Of a stretch of 64,000 bases of DNA, positions 8,441 through 17,620 are shown in pieces. Source of the DNA: Neisseria leonii (GTDB lineage Bacteria > Pseudomonadota > Gammaproteobacteria > Burkholderiales > Neisseriaceae); NCBI RefSeq assembly GCF_028776105.2, contig NZ_CP145606.1:1798001-1862000 (forward strand). The letters are read 5' to 3'. Position 1 is the first letter of the stretch. The number at the start of each line of letters is the position of its first letter. The notes beneath the pieces were generated by a model. That model searched no databases, had not been told where the DNA came from, and saw only the letters and a program-made list of their open reading frames with translations. The translations under genes were made by a program, and so were the position numbers.

Positions 8441-8950
8441 TCAGCGTTTTTGCGGCTGAATTACGACATTGACACGGCGGCCGCTTTTTTCTGCGGCAGC
8501 GGGATTGCTGTTTACGGTATAGACTTCGGTGCGGGTGTTGTAGGTGATGCGGTCGCCCTCGGCACTGTCGCCGCCGCGCGTTACGCGCGCATTGCCGCTC
8601 AATACCACCATGCCGTCGGCCGAAGTGTAATCGATCCGGTTGGCACGGCCGTTTACCGTGCCTTTGTTATTGTCGAGCATTTGGCTGAACTGCACGGGAC
8701 TGCCGAGGGCTTTCATGACCTGCTCGTTGTTGGCGGTAACGACATTGACGCTGGCGGCGCGGATATTGAGTGTGCCTTGACGGATAATGACGTTGCCGCT
8801 GAATGTGGTGCTTTGGTTGCGCTGGTCGAGTTGGCCTTGGTCGGCCTCGATTTCGATCGGCCTGCTGCGGTCGCTTTCCAATGCCCAAACAGCGGGGGCG
8901 GCCAGCAGGAGGGCGGCCAGCAGGAGTTCAGGAAGGGTTTTTCGGTACAT
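8441..8950 (-). CDS. lptA: LPS export periplasmic bridge protein LptA
   Basis: LptA forms the periplasmic beta-jellyroll bridge that carries LOS from the inner-membrane LptBFGC complex to LptDE. The 169-residue protein has a Sec signal peptide ending near AVWA (about residue 23), then SDRSRPIEIEADQGQLDQ, TFSGNVIIRQGTLNI and DGMVVLSGNARVTRGGD, all typical OstA-domain repeats. It overlaps lptC by 23 bases. The next gene is a glycosyltransferase rather than the usual lptB. Confidence 0.93.
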   Translation of the reverse strand: MYRKTLPELLLAALLLAAPAVWALESDRSRPIEIEADQGQLDQRNQSTTFSGNVIIRQGTLNIRAASVNVVTANNEQVMKALGSPVQFSQMLDNNKGTVNGRANRIDYTSADGMVVLSGNARVTRGGDSAEGDRITYNTRTEVYTVNSNPAAAEKSGRRVNVVIQPQKR

Positions 8951-9512
8951 AAATAGTGGCTTTCACGCGGGCGGGCAGATTGAGCAGCCCTTGTTGGTAA
9001 TCATAAGTCAGGCCCTGAGCGGTGCCGTTCGATTCGCCGTAGCGGTAGGTAACGGCGGCATCGGTTCGGGCGAGTTTGCCGACGGTATCGATAATCAGGT
9101 GTTCCGTTTTTAACTCGCCTGCCGCTTGGCCGTCTGCGGGGGCTTTGTCGAGGACGACTTGGTTTTTCAGTTCGATTTGGCGGCTTTCGGTATTGTATCG
9201 GGCAGAACGGCTGGCGGCCTGATAAATCCGGCGGCCGTTTTCATACACTTGCAGGGTCAGGGTGTCGAAGGAGACGTCGTCGCTCTCGGGCAGCTGCCAC
9301 GCCGATTCGGCGCGCAGGTGTTGCGCAATCAGGCCATTGCTGTCGAACTGGCGGCCGTCTATGCCGCGCATACGGTATTGCGGTTCGTCAGGATTGAGAG
9401 CGGCTTCTTCGATGCGGATTTCGCTGATGCGGCCGAGCCACGCGCTCAGGCCGCCGAGCAGGGCGGCCAGAACCAGCGGGAACAGCCAGCCGTAACGCCA
9501 TTTACCATTCAT
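8928..9512 (-). CDS. lptC: LPS export inner-membrane protein LptC
   Basis: A bitopic inner-membrane protein that passes LOS to LptA. The 194-residue protein has one N-terminal transmembrane helix (about 9-26) and a periplasmic domain with YRMRGIDGRQFDSNGLIAQH and LTLQVYENGRRIYQAASRSA. The C-terminus is AQGLTYDYQQGLLNLPARVK. It overlaps kdsC by 4 bases and lptA by 23 bases, as in the canonical kdsD-kdsC-lptC-lptA order. Confidence 0.92.
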   Translation of the reverse strand: MNGKWRYGWLFPLVLAALLGGLSAWLGRISEIRIEEAALNPDEPQYRMRGIDGRQFDSNGLIAQHLRAESAWQLPESDDVSFDTLTLQVYENGRRIYQAASRSARYNTESRQIELKNQVVLDKAPADGQAAGELKTEHLIIDTVGKLARTDAAVTYRYGESNGTAQGLTYDYQQGLLNLPARVKATIYVPKNPS

Positions 9513-10045
9513 TTGACATACTCTTCAAGGGCGGCGGCCAGGTTGCCTTGGGCGTGCATAATCAAATCGCACAGTTCGCGGACGGCACCTTTCCCGGCCG
9601 GGCGGCGGGTAATGTAGGCAGCGTGGCGCAAGGTAAATTCGTGTGCTTCGGGTACGGCAGCGGGCAGGCCGCAGCGTACCATCACGGGCAAATCGACCAC
9701 ATCGTCGCCGATAAAGGCGCATTCTTCCTGTGCGACACCGGCGAGGCTGCGCAGCCGGTCATAGGCGGCACGTTTGTCGTGAATGCCTTTGAAGTAATGG
9801 TTGATGCCCAACTGCTGCATGCGGATGCCGACCGAAGGGGCATCGCGGCCGGTGATGACGGCGGTTTGCACACCGGTCTGACCGAGCATTTTCAGGCCGT
9901 GTCCGTCGAGGGTGTGGAACGATTTGATTTCTTCGCCGTTGTCGCGGATAAAGATGCGGCCGTCGGTCAGTACGCCGTCCACGTCCGTAATCAGCAGTTT
10001 GATGCGGCGGGCGCGTTCGATGATGTCGGGCGGAAAGGGGGGCAT
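9509..10045 (-). CDS. kdsC: 3-deoxy-D-manno-octulosonate-8-phosphate phosphatase
   Basis: Releases Kdo from Kdo-8-phosphate, the step before CMP-Kdo formation. The 178-residue HAD-family protein of the tetrameric C0 type has DVDGVLTDG at 21-29 (nucleophile Asp21, acid/base Asp23), TAVITGRDAP (61-70) and GDDVVDLP (113-120). It lies 9 bp downstream of kdsD and overlaps lptC. Length is normal. Confidence 0.95.
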   Translation of the reverse strand: MPPFPPDIIERARRIKLLITDVDGVLTDGRIFIRDNGEEIKSFHTLDGHGLKMLGQTGVQTAVITGRDAPSVGIRMQQLGINHYFKGIHDKRAAYDRLRSLAGVAQEECAFIGDDVVDLPVMVRCGLPAAVPEAHEFTLRHAAYITRRPAGKGAVRELCDLIMHAQGNLAAALEEYVK

Positions 10046-10054
10046 GTCGGTTCC

Positions 10055-11029
10055 TTAAACAATGCGTGCTTGAAGCAGGTCGTGCATATTGAGTGCGCCG
10101 AGCAGGCGGTTGCTGCCGTCGGTTACCAGCAGGCCGTTGATGTTGTGCTGCTGCATCTGTTTCAGGGCTTCGGCGGCCAGTTTGTCGGCAGTGATGGTTT
10201 TCGGCTCGGGGTGCATGATGTGATTGACGGTCAGGCCTGCGAAGCTGTCGCGGTGCTGGAACAGGCGGCGCAGGTCGCCGTCGGTCAGGATGCCTTTCAG
10301 ACGGCCTTCGCTGTCGGTTACGGCCAGCATCCCCAAGCCTTTTTCGCTCATCACGACCACCGCTTCTTTCAGCGGCGTGCCGTCGTTTACGGCAGGCAGT
10401 GCGTCGCCGCCGTGCATGATGTGGCCGACAGTCAGCAGCAGGCGTTTTCCCAAACTGCCGGCGGGGTGGCTGCGGGCGAAGTCGTCGGTCGTGAAGCCGC
10501 GCGCGCGCAGCAGGGCAACAGCCAATGCGTCGCCCAGAGCCATGACGGCGGTGGCACTGCTGGTCGGTGCCAAACCCAGCGGGCAGGCTTCCTGTTTCAC
10601 GGCGGCAGTGATGTGGATGTCGGCGTGGCGCGCCAGAGCCGATTGCGGGCGGGAGCTGATGCCGATCAGGCAGATCTGCTTGCGTTTGAGGGCGGGCATG
10701 ATGGTAACCAGTTCGTCGCTTTCGCCCGAATTGGAAAGTGCAATGACGACATCGCCGTCGGTAATCATGCCCAAATCGCCGTGGGCGGCTTCGGTGGGGT
10801 GGACAAAGAAAGCGGGTGTGCCGGTGGAGGCCAGCGTGGCGGCGGTTTTGCGGCCGATGTGGCCGGATTTGCCGACACCGATCACCACTGTGCGGCCGGT
10901 GCAGCGGAGGACGGCACCGACCGCGCGCCCGAACGATTCGTCCAGTGCATGTGCAATGTCGTGCAGACCTTCGGCTTCGATGCGCAGCACATCGCGCGCC
11001 CAAACGAGATACTGTTGCGTGTTGTCCAT
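10055..11029 (-). CDS. kdsD: Arabinose-5-phosphate isomerase
   Basis: Converts ribulose-5-phosphate to arabinose-5-phosphate, the first committed precursor of Kdo. The 324-residue protein has an N-terminal SIS domain with GVGKSGHIG (51-59) and FVHPTEAAHGDLGMI, then a pair of CBS domains from about residue 205 to the end (VMSEKGLGMLAVTDSEGRL and LLVTDGSNRLLGALNMHDLL). This is the KdsD/KpsF/GutQ architecture. It heads the leftward operon with kdsC, lptC and lptA and diverges from tal. A DUS lies within the coding sequence near 10295. Confidence 0.94.
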   Translation of the reverse strand: MDNTQQYLVWARDVLRIEAEGLHDIAHALDESFGRAVGAVLRCTGRTVVIGVGKSGHIGRKTAATLASTGTPAFFVHPTEAAHGDLGMITDGDVVIALSNSGESDELVTIMPALKRKQICLIGISSRPQSALARHADIHITAAVKQEACPLGLAPTSSATAVMALGDALAVALLRARGFTTDDFARSHPAGSLGKRLLLTVGHIMHGGDALPAVNDGTPLKEAVVVMSEKGLGMLAVTDSEGRLKGILTDGDLRRLFQHRDSFAGLTVNHIMHPEPKTITADKLAAEALKQMQQHNINGLLVTDGSNRLLGALNMHDLLQARIV

Positions 11030-11117
11030 GATGCTTCCTGTCTGCCGGGACTATCCTCAGGCGTGATTTCGCGTTAGGATAGACCGTTATTTCAACCACT
11101 CATCAGGAAAGAATAAA

Positions 11118-12173
11118 ATGGCTATTTTATCGGACGTTAAGGCATTAGGCCAACAAATTTGGCTGGACAACCTGTCGCGCTCGCTGGTGCATGACGGTAC
11201 TTTGGCGCAAATGCTGGCCGGGGGGGTGTGCGGCGTGACTTCCAATCCGGCCATTTTCCAGAAAGCCTTTGCCGGCGATGCGCTGTATGCCGACGAAGTG
11301 GCCGAACTCAAAGCGCAGGATTTAACCCCCAAACAGCGTTATGAAACGCTGGCGGTGGCCGATGTTCAGGCGGCCTGCGATGTGTGTCTGCCCCTGTATG
11401 AAGAAAGCGGCGGGCAGGCCGGGTTTGTCAGCTTGGAGGTTTCGCCCGAGCTGGCGCACGATGCCCAAGGAACGGTGGCCGAAGCCAAACGCCTGCACGC
11501 GGCGATTGACCGCCCGAATGTGATGATTAAAGTGCCGGCTACCGATGCCGGTTTGACCGCGCTGACTGAATTGGTGGCGGCCGGTTTGAGCATCAATCTG
11601 ACCCTGCTGTTTTCGCGCCGTCAAACGCTCAAAGCGTATGAAGCCTATGTGGCCGGTGTGGCGGCGCGCTTGGCGGCGGGGGAGTCGGTAGAATCTGTCC
11701 GCGTGGTGGCCAGTTTCTTTATTTCGCGCATCGATGCGGCATTGGACGCTACGCTGCCCGAGCATTTGCAGGGCAAAACCGCCATCGCGCTGGCCAAGGC
11801 CGCGTATGCCGACTGGCAGGCGTTTTTCGGCGGCGAAGCCTTTGCGGGCGCGGCCGGGCAGGGCGCGAACCGTGTGCAGCTTTTGTGGGCGTCGACAGGC
11901 GTGAAAAATCCGGCCTATCCCGATACGCTGTATGTGGACAGCCTGATCGGCAAGCAGACGGTCAATACCGTGCCCGATGGCACGCTCAAAGCCTTTATCG
12001 ACCACGGTACGGCGCGCGAAACGCTGACGGAAAATGTGCCGGAAGCGCAGGCGGTGTTGAGCGAGGTGGCGCGTTTGGGCATCGACTTGGAAGTTTTGGC
12101 CGCCCGTTTGCAGGAAGAGGGATTGAAGCAGTTTGAAGAGGCGTTTGAAAAACTGCTGGCACCGTTGGCCTGA
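11118..12173 (+). CDS. tal: Transaldolase
   Basis: Pentose phosphate enzyme that moves dihydroxyacetone units between sugar phosphates. The 351-residue protein contains [13 protein letters not shown] (39-51) and the Schiff-base lysine K138 in [12 protein letters not shown]. The [20 protein letters not shown] segment is typical of the longer TalB/Tal type III group. The ATG follows AGGAAAG. It diverges from kdsD, with about 90 bp between the starts. A DUS inverted pair lies downstream. Confidence 0.95.
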   Translation: MAILSDVKALGQQIWLDNLSRSLVHDGTLAQMLAGGVCGVTSNPAIFQKAFAGDALYADEVAELKAQDLTPKQRYETLAVADVQAACDVCLPLYEESGGQAGFVSLEVSPELAHDAQGTVAEAKRLHAAIDRPNVMIKVPATDAGLTALTELVAAGLSINLTLLFSRRQTLKAYEAYVAGVAARLAAGESVESVRVVASFFISRIDAALDATLPEHLQGKTAIALAKAAYADWQAFFGGEAFAGAAGQGANRVQLLWASTGVKNPAYPDTLYVDSLIGKQTVNTVPDGTLKAFIDHGTARETLTENVPEAQAVLSEVARLGIDLEVLAARLQEEGLKQFEEAFEKLLAPLA

Positions 12174-12296
12174 TTGACCGGCCGCACCGGCCTGCCAAGC
12201 CTGAAAAGGATTCGGGCCGGTTTGCGGGATAGGGCGGGAATTTTCGTGGAAAGATACTGCGAAGTTTTGTTAAATTTCTTTGGCCTGTAATATATA

Positions 12297-12335
12297 AGGC
12301 CGTCTGAATATGCGGGATAAGGGTATTTCAGACGG
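12297..12335 (+). terminator. DUS-pair hairpin after tal
   Basis: AGGCCGTCTGAA (12297-12308) is followed after 16 bases by TTTCAGACGG (12326-12335). The stem is good but is followed by ACAACG rather than a U-run, so efficiency is uncertain. Confidence 0.5.
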
Positions 12336-12351
12336 ACAACGTTCCTGACTT

Positions 12352-12390
12352 GGTTGACATTCCCCCGCCTCAGGCGGGGGAATGTCAATC
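12352..12390. repeat. 39-base near-perfect palindrome, transposon-end-like
   Basis: Arms TTGACATTCCCCCGCCT (12354-12370) and the exact complement at 12372-12388 flank a single C. The hairpin extends by a G-T and a G-C pair. ATTCCC...GGGAAT recalls the Neisseria dRS3 repeat, but the central part is longer than the dRS3 8-base spacer. It could also be a subterminal hairpin of an IS200/IS605-type element; see the neighbouring intergenic entry. Confidence 0.6.
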
Positions 12391-12568
12391 TATCTCGATT
12401 GTCAGTGAACCTTCCCTTGGTTTTCTGCTATCGGTTTGACTTTCTTAATGTTCTCTCACCTCTGCCGCTTGTTCGGTATACAGAGTTATTTGCATTTTAC
12501 AAAAACCAACCAGATTGCGCTTACAAAAATACAGTATCTTTTGACGGTTTGGAAAATGTGCGGCCGGG

Positions 12569-13075
12569 TTAGGCCAGCAGCATTTCCTGCAACAGTTTGG
12601 CTCCCCACTCCCAGCCGTGCGGGCGGCCGTTCAGGCGGCCGTTTTCGGGGGCGGTCAGGCAGGCGGCGTGCCAGCGGGCGGCCTGGCGGCGTATATTGAC
12701 GCTGTCGGGGTCATCGCGGCCGTGCAGTACGGCAGCAGGGCAGGGGCAGACGGCCCTAGCGGCATCGCCGTCAAAAGCATAACGGTCGGGTGCGGCGAGA
12801 ATCAGGGTTTTCAGACGGCCGCGTGTGCGGATGTCGGCCTGATAGAGCCAGTGGAGCACGGCGGCAGCACCGGCACCGTGTGCCACGGCGGCCAAGGGCC
12901 GACTGCCCGCTGCGGCGCGGTTCAGTGCGGGCAGGAGGGCTTCGGGTGTGCCGCTGCGCGCTTCGAGCAGGACGGCGGCGGGGAAGGCGGCCGCCCAGTT
13001 GTCGATCCACATCGGGGCTTCGGCGGCATCGCGGATCAGCAGCAGGGTCAGGTCTTCGCGTTCTCGGCTGTTCAT
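12569..13075 (-). CDS. RBBP9/YdeN-like alpha/beta hydrolase, catalytically degenerate
   Basis: A 168-residue protein with the layout of the RBBP9 (DUF1234) serine hydrolase family: WIDNWAAAFP near the start, VAHGAGAAAVLHW in the middle, then HGRDDPDSVN and GRLNGRPHGWEWG. In active members the middle motif is VAHSLG, with nucleophilic Ser, and the end motif is GHIN with catalytic His. Here position 67 is Gly instead of Ser and position 147 is Arg instead of His, while the DDP at 121-123 is kept. It is therefore probably not a hydrolase. The ATG at 13075 was chosen because upstream in-frame sequence lies antisense to xth. The alignment is by eye. Confidence 0.7.
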   Translation of the reverse strand: MNSREREDLTLLLIRDAAEAPMWIDNWAAAFPAAVLLEARSGTPEALLPALNRAAAGSRPLAAVAHGAGAAAVLHWLYQADIRTRGRLKTLILAAPDRYAFDGDAARAVCPCPAAVLHGRDDPDSVNIRRQAARWHAACLTAPENGRLNGRPHGWEWGAKLLQEMLLA

Positions 13076-13146
13076 GGTGGTTCCGTTGCGCTGTGGCGGG
13101 CTGGGATTGGAAAGACGGGACTTATCTTGCCGGTGGCCGGTATGCG

Positions 13147-13184
13147 TTTTCAGACGGCATACCGGCGGGGCAGGCCGTCTGAAA
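13147..13184 (-). terminator. DUS-pair hairpin between xth and downstream hydrolase
   Basis: TTTCAGACGGCAT and AGGCCGTCTGAAA are separated by 13 bases, 5 bp after the xth stop on the minus strand. Probably terminates or attenuates xth transcription. Confidence 0.55.
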
Positions 13185-13188
13185 CATG

Positions 13189-13965
13189 TTAAAACGGATA
13201 ATCGTATTCTGCTACCAGCGGGGCGTGGTCGGAAAATTTCTCGTCTTTGTAAATGTGCGCGGATACGGCTTTGGCGGCCAGTGCGGGTGTTACCATTTGA
13301 TAGTCGATGCGCCAGCCCACGTCTTTGGCATAGGCTTGGCCGCGGTTGCTCCACCAAGTGTAGCCGGGGATGTCGGGATACAGGTACCGCCAGATGTCCA
13401 CCCAGCCCAATGTGGCGATGACTTTGCCGATCCATTCGCGTTCTTGGGGCAGGAAGCCGGAGTTTTTTTGGTTGCCCTTCCAGTTTTTCAGGTCGATGTT
13501 CTGATGGGCGATGTTCCAGTCGCCGCACACCACAATATCGCGGTCTTCGGCTTTCATGGCGGAGAGCATGGGGTAAAACGCATCGAGGAAACGGTATTTC
13601 AGTTCCTGACGTTCGGGTGCGCTGGTGCCGCTGGGCAGATACAGCGAAATCACGCTCAATTTGCCGAAGTCGGCACGCACGAAACGGCCTTCGCGGTCGA
13701 ATTCTTCGATGCCCATGCCGTATTGCACGCGGTCGGGCTGCCGTCTGCTGTACACGGCCACGCCGCTGTAACCGCGCTTTTCGGCACAGTGCCACACGCC
13801 GTGCATACCGTGCGGGGTTTTCATGTCGGCGGACAAATCGGCTTCCTGCGCTTTCAACTCCTGCACACAGACAATATCCGCGCCCGAGGCGGCGAGGTAT
13901 TCGCAGAAGCCTTTTTTGTAGGCCGAACGGATACCGTTTACATTGGCAGACATAATTTTCAGCAC
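13189..13965 (-). CDS. xth: Exodeoxyribonuclease III (AP endonuclease)
   Basis: Repairs abasic sites and removes 3' blocking groups. The 258-residue EEP-family protein begins MLKIMSANVNGIRSAYKKGF and has CVQELKAQEADL (metal-binding Glu), SLYLPSGTSAPERQ, VVCGDWNIAHQNIDLKNW (catalytic Asp-x-Asn) and FSDHAPLVAEY (catalytic Asp-His). All active-site elements are present. Length fits the ExoIII family. It is transcribed away from sdaA. Confidence 0.94.
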   Translation of the reverse strand: MLKIMSANVNGIRSAYKKGFCEYLAASGADIVCVQELKAQEADLSADMKTPHGMHGVWHCAEKRGYSGVAVYSRRQPDRVQYGMGIEEFDREGRFVRADFGKLSVISLYLPSGTSAPERQELKYRFLDAFYPMLSAMKAEDRDIVVCGDWNIAHQNIDLKNWKGNQKNSGFLPQEREWIGKVIATLGWVDIWRYLYPDIPGYTWWSNRGQAYAKDVGWRIDYQMVTPALAAKAVSAHIYKDEKFSDHAPLVAEYDYPF

Positions 13966-14038
13966 GGCAGTGATTCCTAAATGCGTAAAAGGGCGTTATT
14001 CTAACGCAATTTCCGCTTTTCTGATGTGAAGCCGCACC

Positions 14039-15397
14039 ATGATCAGTTTATTCGACATGTTTAAAATCGGCGTCGGCCCGTCCAGTTCGCACACGGTGGG
14101 GCCGATGAAGGCCGGTGCCGGGTTTGCCGCCGAACTGGCGCGGCGCAACCTGTTGGCGCAGACAGAGCGCGTGGCCGTGCATATTTACGGCTCGCTGTCG
14201 CTGACCGGCCGCGGCCATAATACCGACAGCGCGATTATCGCCGGTTTGGCGGGCGAGATGCCGGAGACCGCCGATACGCGCCGCCTGCCGCAACTGGTGG
14301 AAGAAATTAAAAGTAGCGGCCGTCTGCCGTTGGGCGGCAGGGTAGTGCCGTTTGATTATGAGGGCGACCTGCACTGGCACAACGAAAACCTGCCGCTGCA
14401 CGAAAACGGTATGCGGCTGGAAGCGTGGGGTGGCGGTACGTGCCTGTTTGCCGAAACGTATTACTCGATCGGCGGCGGCTTTATCGTAACGGCAGACGGC
14501 CTGAATACGCCGCAGCAGCAGGGCGAAGCCGATGTGCCGTACCCTTACCGCTCGGCTGCCGATTTGCAGGCACACGCCGAGGGCGAGAGTCTGCGTATCT
14601 CCACTGTGATGCTGCGCAATGAATGTGCCTTGCGGCCGGAAGCGGAGGTGCGCGCGTATGCGGCGAAGATTTGGCAGGTGATGAGCGAGTGCATCGAAAA
14701 CGGCATGAATGCCGAGGGTGTGCTGCCCGGCCGTCTGCGCCTGCCGCGCCGCGCGCCGAATCTGAAAGCGGTGATTGAAGGCACGCGCCTGTCGAACGAC
14801 CCGATGCAGGTTTTGGATTGGGTGAACATGGTGGCTTTTGCCGTGAACGAGGAAAATGCCGCCGGCGGGCGGGTGGTAACCGCACCGACCAACGGTGCCT
14901 GCGGTATTGTCCCTGCGGTACTGGCCTATTACGACCGCTATATCGCGCCCACCAACGCCAGCAGCACCATGCGTTATCTGCTGGTGTGCAGCGCGGTCGG
15001 CAGTCTGTATAAAATGAACGCGTCGATTTCGGGCGCGGAAGTGGGCTGTCAGGGCGAAACGGGGGTGGCCAGCTCGATGGCGGCGGCAGGGCTGACTGAA
15101 ATTCAGGGCGGCAGTCCGGCGCAGGTATTGGAGGCGGCCGAAATCGCGATGGAGCACCATCTGGGGCTGACCTGCGATCCGGTGGACGGGCAGGTGCAGG
15201 TGCCGTGCATCGAGCGCAACGCCATGAGCGCGATGAAGGCCATCAATGCTTCGCGCATGGCTTTGATGCGGCGCAGCAAGTCGGCCGTGTCGCTGGACAA
15301 AGTGATTGCCACGATGTATGAAACCGGCAAAGACATGAACCCGAAATACCGCGAAACCGCCACCGGCGGTCTGGCCATACATGTTGTGCCCTGTTGA
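14039..15397 (+). CDS. sdaA: L-serine dehydratase, single-chain iron-sulfur type
   Basis: Deaminates L-serine to pyruvate and ammonia using a [4Fe-4S] cluster. The 452-residue protein has the N-terminal MISLFDMFKIGVGPSSSHTVG that opens the beta domain and a C-terminal alpha domain with APTNGACGIVPAVL, GAEVGCQGETGVASSM and GLTCDPVDGQVQVPCIERN. The last three hold the conserved cluster cysteines. Length and motifs fit the single-polypeptide enzyme, not the split Bacillus form. A DUS pair follows. Consistent with use of amino acids as carbon source. Confidence 0.95.
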   Translation: MISLFDMFKIGVGPSSSHTVGPMKAGAGFAAELARRNLLAQTERVAVHIYGSLSLTGRGHNTDSAIIAGLAGEMPETADTRRLPQLVEEIKSSGRLPLGGRVVPFDYEGDLHWHNENLPLHENGMRLEAWGGGTCLFAETYYSIGGGFIVTADGLNTPQQQGEADVPYPYRSAADLQAHAEGESLRISTVMLRNECALRPEAEVRAYAAKIWQVMSECIENGMNAEGVLPGRLRLPRRAPNLKAVIEGTRLSNDPMQVLDWVNMVAFAVNEENAAGGRVVTAPTNGACGIVPAVLAYYDRYIAPTNASSTMRYLLVCSAVGSLYKMNASISGAEVGCQGETGVASSMAAAGLTEIQGGSPAQVLEAAEIAMEHHLGLTCDPVDGQVQVPCIERNAMSAMKAINASRMALMRRSKSAVSLDKVIATMYETGKDMNPKYRETATGGLAIHVVPC

Positions 15398-15403
15398 GCG
15401 TTC

Positions 15404-15476
15404 AGGCCGTCTGAAAACGGGTCGGGCGGATTTTTTGCGAAGCCGAAAATGCCTGCTGCCGTTTTTCAGACGGCCT
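15404..15476 (+). terminator. DUS-pair hairpin after sdaA
   Basis: AGGCCGTCTGAA at 15404-15415 and TTCAGACGGCCT at 15465-15476 form a 12-bp stem across a 49-base loop. Likely sdaA transcript end, without a long U-run. Confidence 0.5.
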
Positions 15477-15498
15477 GAACTGTCGTGATGCTAATAAA

Positions 15499-16491
15499 AT
15501 GGAACACATGAAACCGACGATGCCCGAACCGGCCGCCAAACAGAAACTGCTGGCGCAGCTGCCGCCGTTTGAACCGTTAAACTGGCTGGCCGGCGGCAAC
15601 CTGCAAACCCTGTATGCCAAGTCGCTGCAATCTGCCGCACCGCCTTACCGGCGCGAGCTGCTGCCCGACCGTTTCGGCACCGGCCGCGTGGCTTACGACT
15701 TTATCGACGCGGACGATCAAGATGCGCCGCTGGTGATGCTGTTTCACGGCTTGGAAGGCAGCAGCCGCAGCCATTATGCCGTTGCCCTGATGAATGCCGT
15801 GCGCGCCAAAGGCTGGCACGGCGTGGTGGCGCATTTCCCCACCTGCGGCGGCGTACCCGCCCGGCGTATGTACCACAGCGGCGACACGCCCGAGGCGGCG
15901 CATATGCTGCAACTGATGGCGGCGCGTTATGAAACGGTGTACGCCGCCGGCGTGTCGATGGGCGGCAATATTCTGGCGAAATATCTGGGTGAGCAGGGCA
16001 GGCGGTCTCAGGCGGCCGTGCCGCGTGCGGCGGCTGTGGTATCGGCACCGCTGGATTTGCCCGCTGCGGGCGCAGCCTTGTCCCACGGTTTGCCCAAGCT
16101 GCTGTACACCCGCTATTTTCTCAACACCATGCTGCCCAAAATCGAAGCGTGGACGGGTGCGCCGCCGGTGCACAAAATCCGTTCGCTGGCCGATTTTGAC
16201 CATTACTACACCGCGCCGCTCAACGGTTTTGCCGGCAAAGACGATTATTACCGACGGGCGGCTTCCAAGCCTTATTTGAAAGACATTGCCGTACCCACGC
16301 TGGTGTTGAATGCACAAAACGACCCCTTCCTGCCGGGGCGTTTTTTGCCCGGTGAGGCCGAGGTTTCGCCGCAGGTGTATCTGCTGCAGCCGGCAAACGG
16401 CGGCCATGTCGGATTTGTTTCAGGGCGCGGGAGAGGCCATCTGAACTGGCTGCCCGCCGCCTTATTGCGTTTTTTCGAGTTGGCCGCCTGA
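15499..16491 (+). CDS. YheT-family alpha/beta hydrolase
   Basis: A 330-residue hydrolase of the YheT/ABHD1-3 group. It has [12 protein letters not shown] (oxyanion region) near residue 80, the nucleophile elbow GVSMGGN with Ser at about 153, the lid segment [14 protein letters not shown], and [11 protein letters not shown] and NGGHVGFV for the acid and catalytic histidine. The catalytic triad is therefore complete. The substrate is unknown; homologues act on lipid or short-chain esters. It begins 102 bp after sdaA and lies before bioB, with a DUS in the gap. Confidence 0.88.
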   Translation: MEHMKPTMPEPAAKQKLLAQLPPFEPLNWLAGGNLQTLYAKSLQSAAPPYRRELLPDRFGTGRVAYDFIDADDQDAPLVMLFHGLEGSSRSHYAVALMNAVRAKGWHGVVAHFPTCGGVPARRMYHSGDTPEAAHMLQLMAARYETVYAAGVSMGGNILAKYLGEQGRRSQAAVPRAAAVVSAPLDLPAAGAALSHGLPKLLYTRYFLNTMLPKIEAWTGAPPVHKIRSLADFDHYYTAPLNGFAGKDDYYRRAASKPYLKDIAVPTLVLNAQNDPFLPGRFLPGEAEVSPQVYLLQPANGGHVGFVSGRGRGHLNWLPAALLRFFELAA

Positions 16492-16597
16492 TTCAGACGG
16501 CCGCTTTGTTGCCAACCGGAAGCCCGAACCGTCATTGTGCCGGTTTACGGCTTGTCAGCGTCATTGCGCCGCTGCGAAAACTGAAAGAAAGAAAATC

Positions 16598-17620
16598 ATG
16601 AATATAGCCCCCGTCGCGCTGCGCCGCCAGAGTGCGCGCACGCCGCACCCCACCGCCCTCTATTGGCGCAAATGCCAAGTCGAAGAACTGTTTGCCCTGC
16701 CGTTTCTCGATTTGGTGTATCAGGCCGCCGAAGTCCACCGCACCCATTTCCATCCGCGCGAAATCCAATTGTCCACTCTGCTGTCGATTAAAACCGGCGG
16801 CTGCCCCGAAGACTGCGAATACTGCCCGCAGTCGGCACACTACAACACGGGTTTGGGCAAATCGCAGATGATGGACGTGGACGAAATCCTCAAAATCGCC
16901 CAAACCGCCAAAGCACGCGGGGCGAGCCGTTTCTGCATGGGGGCGGCCTGGCGCGGGCCGAAGCCGAAAGATGTGGAAACCGTGTCCGAAATCATCAAGG
17001 CTGTGAAAGGCTTGGGGCTGGAAACCTGCGGCACTTTCGGTATGCTCGAAGAGGGCATGGCGCAGGACTTGAAAAACGCCGGTTTGGATTATTACAACCA
17101 TAATCTGGATACCGACCCCGACCGCTACAACGACATTATCCATACCCGCCGCCACGAAGACCGCATGGACACGCTGGGCAAAGTGCGCAGTGCGGGTCTG
17201 AAAGTGTGCTGCGGCGGGATTGTCGGCATGAACGAAACCCGTGCCGAACGTGCGGGGCTGATTGCCAGTCTGGCCAATCTCGACCCGCAGCCTGAAAGTG
17301 TGCCGATTAATCAGCTGGTCAAAGTGGAAGGCACGCCGCTGGCCGGTGCCGAAGATTTGGACTGGACGGAGTTTGTGCGCACCGTTGCCGTGGCACGGAT
17401 TACCATGCCGAAAAGTTATGTTCGCCTGTCGGCCGGGCGCAGCGGCATGAGCGAGGCGGTTCAGGCGATGTGTTTTCTCGCCGGCGCCAACTCGATTTTC
17501 TACGGCGACAAACTGCTGACCACCGACAACCCTGAAACCGACGGCGACCGCCTGCTGATGGACAAGCTGGATCTGTACCCCCTGCCGTGTCGGGAAAGCG
17601 TCTGCCATGACGGCGCATAA
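16598..17620 (+). CDS. bioB: Biotin synthase
   Basis: Radical SAM enzyme that inserts sulfur into dethiobiotin. The 340-residue protein has the radical SAM motif CPEDCEYC with C69, C73 and C76, and [26 protein letters not shown] and [10 protein letters not shown], which are BioB signatures binding SAM and the [2Fe-2S] cluster. I chose the ATG at 16598 (preceded by GAAAGAAAG) because the family begins near this point. The stop overlaps the bioF start by 14 bases. It heads a bioB-bioF-bioG-bioC operon. Confidence 0.96.
   Translation: MNIAPVALRRQSARTPHPTALYWRKCQVEELFALPFLDLVYQAAEVHRTHFHPREIQLSTLLSIKTGGCPEDCEYCPQSAHYNTGLGKSQMMDVDEILKIAQTAKARGASRFCMGAAWRGPKPKDVETVSEIIKAVKGLGLETCGTFGMLEEGMAQDLKNAGLDYYNHNLDTDPDRYNDIIHTRRHEDRMDTLGKVRSAGLKVCCGGIVGMNETRAERAGLIASLANLDPQPESVPINQLVKVEGTPLAGAEDLDWTEFVRTVAVARITMPKSYVRLSAGRSGMSEAVQAMCFLAGANSIFYGDKLLTTDNPETDGDRLLMDKLDLYPLPCRESVCHDGA

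Larger units (their letters stand above)
12174..12568. other. Intergenic region with decayed sequence between tal and hydrolase gene
   Basis: It holds the tal DUS hairpin and the 39-base palindrome. The A+T-richer stretch at about 12390-12560 differs in composition from its neighbours. Read on the minus strand across a frame change it gives a peptide like YTEQAAEVRE then NIKKVKPIAENQGKVH and a stop just before the palindrome. This could be the C-terminal scrap of a transposase, but I do not recognise it with confidence. No intact gene is visible. Confidence 0.45.

Noticed and set aside
9548..11077. A 509-codon plus-strand frame opposite kdsC and kdsD
   Set aside because: It lies antisense to two well-supported genes, and its Gly/Val/Ala/Gln-rich sequence has no recognisable domain.
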